NCBI GenBank assembly: GCA_016293925.1
Contig: JAEDCX010000002.1
Coordinates: 38,019 to 102,018 of the forward strand
DNA length: 64,000 nucleotides
Direction of reading: 5' to 3'
From: Lachnospiraceae bacterium
Lineage (GTDB): Bacteria > Bacillota > Clostridia > Lachnospirales > Lachnospiraceae
Each line of letters begins with the position of its first letter. Position 1 is the first letter of the stretch. Below, piece after piece: positions 60,765 through 64,000 of the stretch. The notes beneath the pieces were generated by a model, which was not told the origin of the DNA, made no database searches, and worked only from the letters and a program-made list of their open reading frames with translations. The position numbers were made by a program, and so were the translations under genes.

Positions 60765-62534
60765 TTATTCAAACTGTGACGCATACAGTTTATAATAGAA
60801 TCCCTTCTCCGCCATCAGCTTCTCATGATCCCCCTGCTCCACCACATCCCCCCGGTTCAGTACCAGGATGCTGTCTGCGTTTTGAATGGTGGACAGACGA
60901 TGGGCAATGACGAAACAAGTCTTGTCTCTCATCAGCTCCCGCATTGCTTTCTGAATCTCCCGCTCCGTGCTGGTATCCACGTTGGAGGTTGCTTCATCCA
61001 GAATCAGCATTTTGGCATCATACAGCATGGCTCTCGCAATGGTCAGAAGCTGTTTCTGTCCCTTGGAGATGTTGCCTCCGTCCTCGGTAATCACCGTATC
61101 ATACCCCTGCGGCAGTCGCATGATAAACGGGTGAATCCGGGCTGCCTTGGCAGCCGCCACCACTTCTTCCATCGTAGCGTTTTCCTTGCCGTAGGCAATG
61201 TTTTCAAAAATCGTACCCCGGAATACCCATGTGTCCTGAAGCACCATTGCATAGGCGCCGCGCAGGCTTTCCCGGGTCAGTTTACGGATATCTGCCTCAT
61301 CCACCAGAACCATTCCCCCGTCCACATCATAGAAACGCATGAGCAGATTGATAATGGTTGTTTTCCCGGCACCGGTAGGACCCACGATTGCGATCAGCTT
61401 CCCTGCATCCGCCGTCAGATTCAGATTGTGGATAATTGTCTTCGCCGCATCGTATCCGAAATACACATGGGAAAGTTCTACTTTTCCGCGGACGTCCCGC
61501 AGTTCTGCTGCATCCGCTATGTCCTCCGGTTCCTCTTCCTGATCCAGCAGGTTGAATACCCGTTCTGCGGCAGACAGTGCAGAAAACAGTTCATTTACAA
61601 TATTGGCAATCTCATTGATCGGTCCGGAAAATTTGCGGGAGTAGAGCACGAAAGAAGAAATCTGCCCAAGGGAAATGACTTCTTTCATATACAGAAGCGA
61701 ACCGAACATTGCCACCAGACACAGACCCAGATTGTTGATGGCATTGACGGAAGGACCCATCCCGCATCCGTAATACTCTGCATCATTATATGATTCGGCA
61801 ACCTCAGCATTGATCCGGTCGAACCGCTCTTCCACCTGATCCTCGTAAGCATATGCCAGAATTGTTTTCTGACCCGACAGCATCTCTTCCACAAAACCGT
61901 TCATCTTCCCGTAGTTTTTGGAGCGTTTGGAAAACCGCGGTTGTGTGAGCTTCCGCAGCTTCGCCGTGTAGAATATTGCCAGCGGAACCGTGACCAGAAC
62001 AGTCAACGACAGCAGAGGGGATATCATAAGCATCATAACAAAGGAACCGATGACCGTTACAATACTGGTCAGGATCTGCACAACATCCGTGGCCAGGCAG
62101 GTGCCGATGACATCCACATCGTAAGACACCCTGCTGATGATATCGCCCGCCTGATTACGGTCGAAAAAGCCTACCGGCAGCTTCATCAGTTTCTCAAAAA
62201 TATCCCTGCGCATCTTCTGGGAGATTCGTTTGCTCACATATACCATGATTACATTGATCAGAATGGTCAGGACTGCAGACGCCAGATAGCAGCCCAGCAT
62301 GCAAACCGCATAATAGGTGACCCGTGGGAAATTCACTTTTCCAATCCCCGCCGCCGCTTCGTTGATCGCACGCCCGGCAAGGGTCGGTCCCAGCAAAGCC
62401 AGAACATTACTGACAAAACACATGAGAAAAATGAGCACAAGGATTTTCTTGTACTGCCCCATATAAGAGATCATTCGCAGAAAGGTTCCTTTCGTATCCT
62501 TCGGCTTTCTGCGTACGGAATCAAATCTTGCCAT
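60765..62534 (-). CDS. ABC exporter half with complete ATPase
   Basis: A 589-residue exporter subunit with six membrane helices (residues 30-320) and a C-terminal ATPase: Walker A GPTGAGKTT, Q-loop, signature ISKGQKQLL in place of LSGGQ, Walker B MLILDEATS, and a switch His in AHRLST. It overlaps the upstream partner gene by 14 bases. The altered signature and the altered Walker B of the partner indicate a heterodimer with one degenerate ATP site. Substrate unknown (drug or peptide export). Confidence 0.95.
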   Translation of the reverse strand: MARFDSVRRKPKDTKGTFLRMISYMGQYKKILVLIFLMCFVSNVLALLGPTLAGRAINEAAAGIGKVNFPRVTYYAVCMLGCYLASAVLTILINVIMVYVSKRISQKMRRDIFEKLMKLPVGFFDRNQAGDIISRVSYDVDVIGTCLATDVVQILTSIVTVIGSFVMMLMISPLLSLTVLVTVPLAIFYTAKLRKLTQPRFSKRSKNYGKMNGFVEEMLSGQKTILAYAYEDQVEERFDRINAEVAESYNDAEYYGCGMGPSVNAINNLGLCLVAMFGSLLYMKEVISLGQISSFVLYSRKFSGPINEIANIVNELFSALSAAERVFNLLDQEEEPEDIADAAELRDVRGKVELSHVYFGYDAAKTIIHNLNLTADAGKLIAIVGPTGAGKTTIINLLMRFYDVDGGMVLVDEADIRKLTRESLRGAYAMVLQDTWVFRGTIFENIAYGKENATMEEVVAAAKAARIHPFIMRLPQGYDTVITEDGGNISKGQKQLLTIARAMLYDAKMLILDEATSNVDTSTEREIQKAMRELMRDKTCFVIAHRLSTIQNADSILVLNRGDVVEQGDHEKLMAEKGFYYKLYASQFE

Positions 62535-64000
62535 TGGAACCTCCCATCTGCGTGTTATAGATATCCTGATATAATTTGCAGTTCTCCATCAGCTGCCCAT
62601 GGGTTCCGTGACCGATGATCTGTCCTTCCTCCAACACGATAATATCATCCAGACCCATGATGGAACTGATCCGTTGGGCTACGATAATCGTAGTCGTATC
62701 CCCATAATTCTCCCGGATCGCCCTGCGCAGATCCGCATCCGTTTTATAATCCAGTGCACTGGAGGAATCATCCAGTATCAATATCTCCGGCTTCGCAGCC
62801 AGTGCCCGGGCGATCAGAACCCGCTGTTTCTGTCCTCCGCTCAAATTGGCACCGTGAATAACGGCTTCGTGATCCAGCCCTTCCTCATATTGCTCCAGGA
62901 AATCCTTCGCTCTCGCATCTTCCGCTGCCGCCCACAATCTGTTCTCATCCACAGTTCTTCCGAATGCCATATTCTCCCGCAACGTATCGGCAAAGATCAC
63001 GTCGTTCTGGAATACCACACCAAACAACCGGTGCAGCGCGTCCTTTTCATAGGTTCGAACGTCCTTTCCGTCCACAAATACATGTCCCTCGTTCGCGTCG
63101 TAGAAGCGCATCAGCAGATTCGCGATCGTCGTTTTGCCGGAACCGGTAGCGCCGATAATGCCCAACGATCCGCCCTTTTGCATGGTAAAATCAATATCCG
63201 TAAGGCAATTCTGCCTGTCATGCCCTGCCATTGGATCGTCATTTCCGTAATGGAATGTCACATGATCGAATACAATATAGCCCTCCCGGTCTGTCCGGGC
63301 AGCCTCCTCCTCCGGAATCGGTGTCAGTTCCTCCTCCATATCGATGACTGCCTGAATCCGGTCTGCGGAAGCGTTGGCCTTAGACATCATGGTAAATACC
63401 CGGCTCAATCCCATGGTTCCCATCATTACCATGTTGAAGTACGTGAGAAACGCAAGAATCACCCCCGGTTTTGTCACACCGTCATTCACAAGATGCGCTC
63501 CGAGGAATACCACCAGCGTCAGTCCCACATTCAGCAGCATGGTGACCAGAGGAACCGGAAGCGCCATGACAATACCGGCCTTCATATCCTGCTTCGCCAT
63601 ATCACTGTTTGCCTTGCCATACCGTTCTTTCTCATACTTCTCCTTGGACAGGGCTTTGACCACACGAATACCCGTAATGTTCTCGCGCATGATCCGAACG
63701 ATATCGTCCACCCTGGCCTGTACTTTCTCATAGAAGGGAATCCCTTTCATGGAAATGAACACCATGATGGCGATCATGAACGGTGCCATAATACACAGAA
63801 TCAGTGCCAGCCGTTTATCCATAACAAGTGTTACGATAATCCCGCCGATCAGCAGAATCGGTGCCCGTATTCCCATCGTCTGCACCGCCCGGATAAAATT
63901 CTGCAGATTATAGGAGTCTGAGGTCATCCGGGAAGTCAGGGAGGGCAGCCCGATCTCATCTACCTGTCTGCCCGACAGATTCAGGGATTTGCGGAAAAGA
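62521..64000 (-). CDS. ABC exporter half with degenerate ATPase site (cut by window end)
   Basis: The frame runs out of the window without a start; 493 residues are visible. They show the later membrane helices, Walker A GATGSGKTT, a normal LSGGQKQR signature and Walker B ILILDDSSSALD, where Asp replaces the catalytic Glu. An H-loop Gln (VAQRISS) replaces His. This is the partner of the downstream subunit in a TM287/288- or BmrCD-like heterodimer. Confidence 0.93.
   Translation of the reverse strand, partial: LFRKSLNLSGRQVDEIGLPSLTSRMTSDSYNLQNFIRAVQTMGIRAPILLIGGIIVTLVMDKRLALILCIMAPFMIAIMVFISMKGIPFYEKVQARVDDIVRIMRENITGIRVVKALSKEKYEKERYGKANSDMAKQDMKAGIVMALPVPLVTMLLNVGLTLVVFLGAHLVNDGVTKPGVILAFLTYFNMVMMGTMGLSRVFTMMSKANASADRIQAVIDMEEELTPIPEEEAARTDREGYIVFDHVTFHYGNDDPMAGHDRQNCLTDIDFTMQKGGSLGIIGATGSGKTTIANLLMRFYDANEGHVFVDGKDVRTYEKDALHRLFGVVFQNDVIFADTLRENMAFGRTVDENRLWAAAEDARAKDFLEQYEEGLDHEAVIHGANLSGGQKQRVLIARALAAKPEILILDDSSSALDYKTDADLRRAIRENYGDTTTIIVAQRISSIMGLDDIIVLEEGQIIGHGTHGQLMENCKLYQDIYNTQMGGSNGKI

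Noticed and set aside
62599..63921. A 440-codon plus-strand open frame opposite the ABC exporter
   Set aside because: It is antisense to all conserved ATPase motifs and its own product has no family features; it is a shadow of the real gene.

Overview
The window looks like the chromosome of a Gram-positive anaerobe of the Clostridia, most likely a Lachnospiraceae-type Firmicute. The reasons are sporulation genes (spoIIAA-spoIIAB-sigF, spoVAC), Firmicute promoters and Shine-Dalgarno sites, an HrcA/CIRCE operator, a ZTP riboswitch, LytTR regulators, IMP synthesis split into PurO and a stand-alone AICAR transformylase, and a DUF5716/DUF5717 gene set that I associate with that family. No rRNA, tRNA, CRISPR array, intact insertion sequence or prophage was seen. 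Nearly all genes lie on the minus strand, so the window probably sits within one replichore.

Layout. 1-4.1 kb: the N-terminal part of a Cache-type membrane sensor, a small plus-strand gene, and a LysR regulator followed by a HAD phosphatase fused to EPSP synthase; the synthase is broken by one extra base in an A8 run. 4.2-9.8 kb: purC-purF-purB-purA with a decayed Rpn-type transposase between purB and purA. 9.8-20.8 kb: a four-gene operon of unknown function (very large DUF5717 protein, Hsp70/actin-like DUF5716 protein, TPR protein, coiled-coil membrane protein) next to htpG (CIRCE-controlled), a PpiC-type isomerase and a PHP hydrolase. 20.9-32.8 kb: a diguanylate cyclase, a beta-CASP nuclease with thyA and dihydrofolate reductase, TraX, an AraC regulator, glmS, DegV, an AlkD-like protein, and purO-purH behind a ZTP riboswitch. 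32.8-41.9 kb: an AMP-forming acyl ligase with a palindrome on its promoter, DUF378, YkgJ, spoVAC, a CPBP protease with a repetitive tail, the spoIIA operon, a TPR membrane protein, a 51-residue protein and folC. 42-51.2 kb: a DUF342 protein, valS, two LytTR regulators without adjacent kinases, an unknown 149-residue protein, and a PadR-DUF1700-DUF4097 envelope-stress-like operon with a strong operator. 51.2-64 kb: a MATE exporter, a GH13 amylase, a 534-base AT-rich gap with DnaA boxes, endonuclease IV, an XPD-like helicase with a nuclease-like N-terminus, a Crh-like HPr relative, the TIGR03915/TIGR03916 pair, and a heterodimeric ABC exporter cut by the window end.

How the genes fit together. 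Purine synthesis is spread over two loci (purC/F/B/A and purO/H); the second is sensed through ZTP, which accumulates when 10-formyl-THF is short, and folate genes (dihydrofolate reductase, thyA, folC) are nearby. Protein quality control is concentrated at 9.8-20 kb. Forespore control (spoIIA) sits beside a spore-channel gene with a plausible sigma-G promoter.

The best candidate for an undescribed system is the DUF5717/DUF5716/TPR/coiled-coil operon (9797-16717). Other strong points are the HAD-EPSP synthase fusion with its A8 frameshift, and a CIRCE operator that also has the form of the terminator of the upstream gene. All identifications come from reading motifs; no database search was run.
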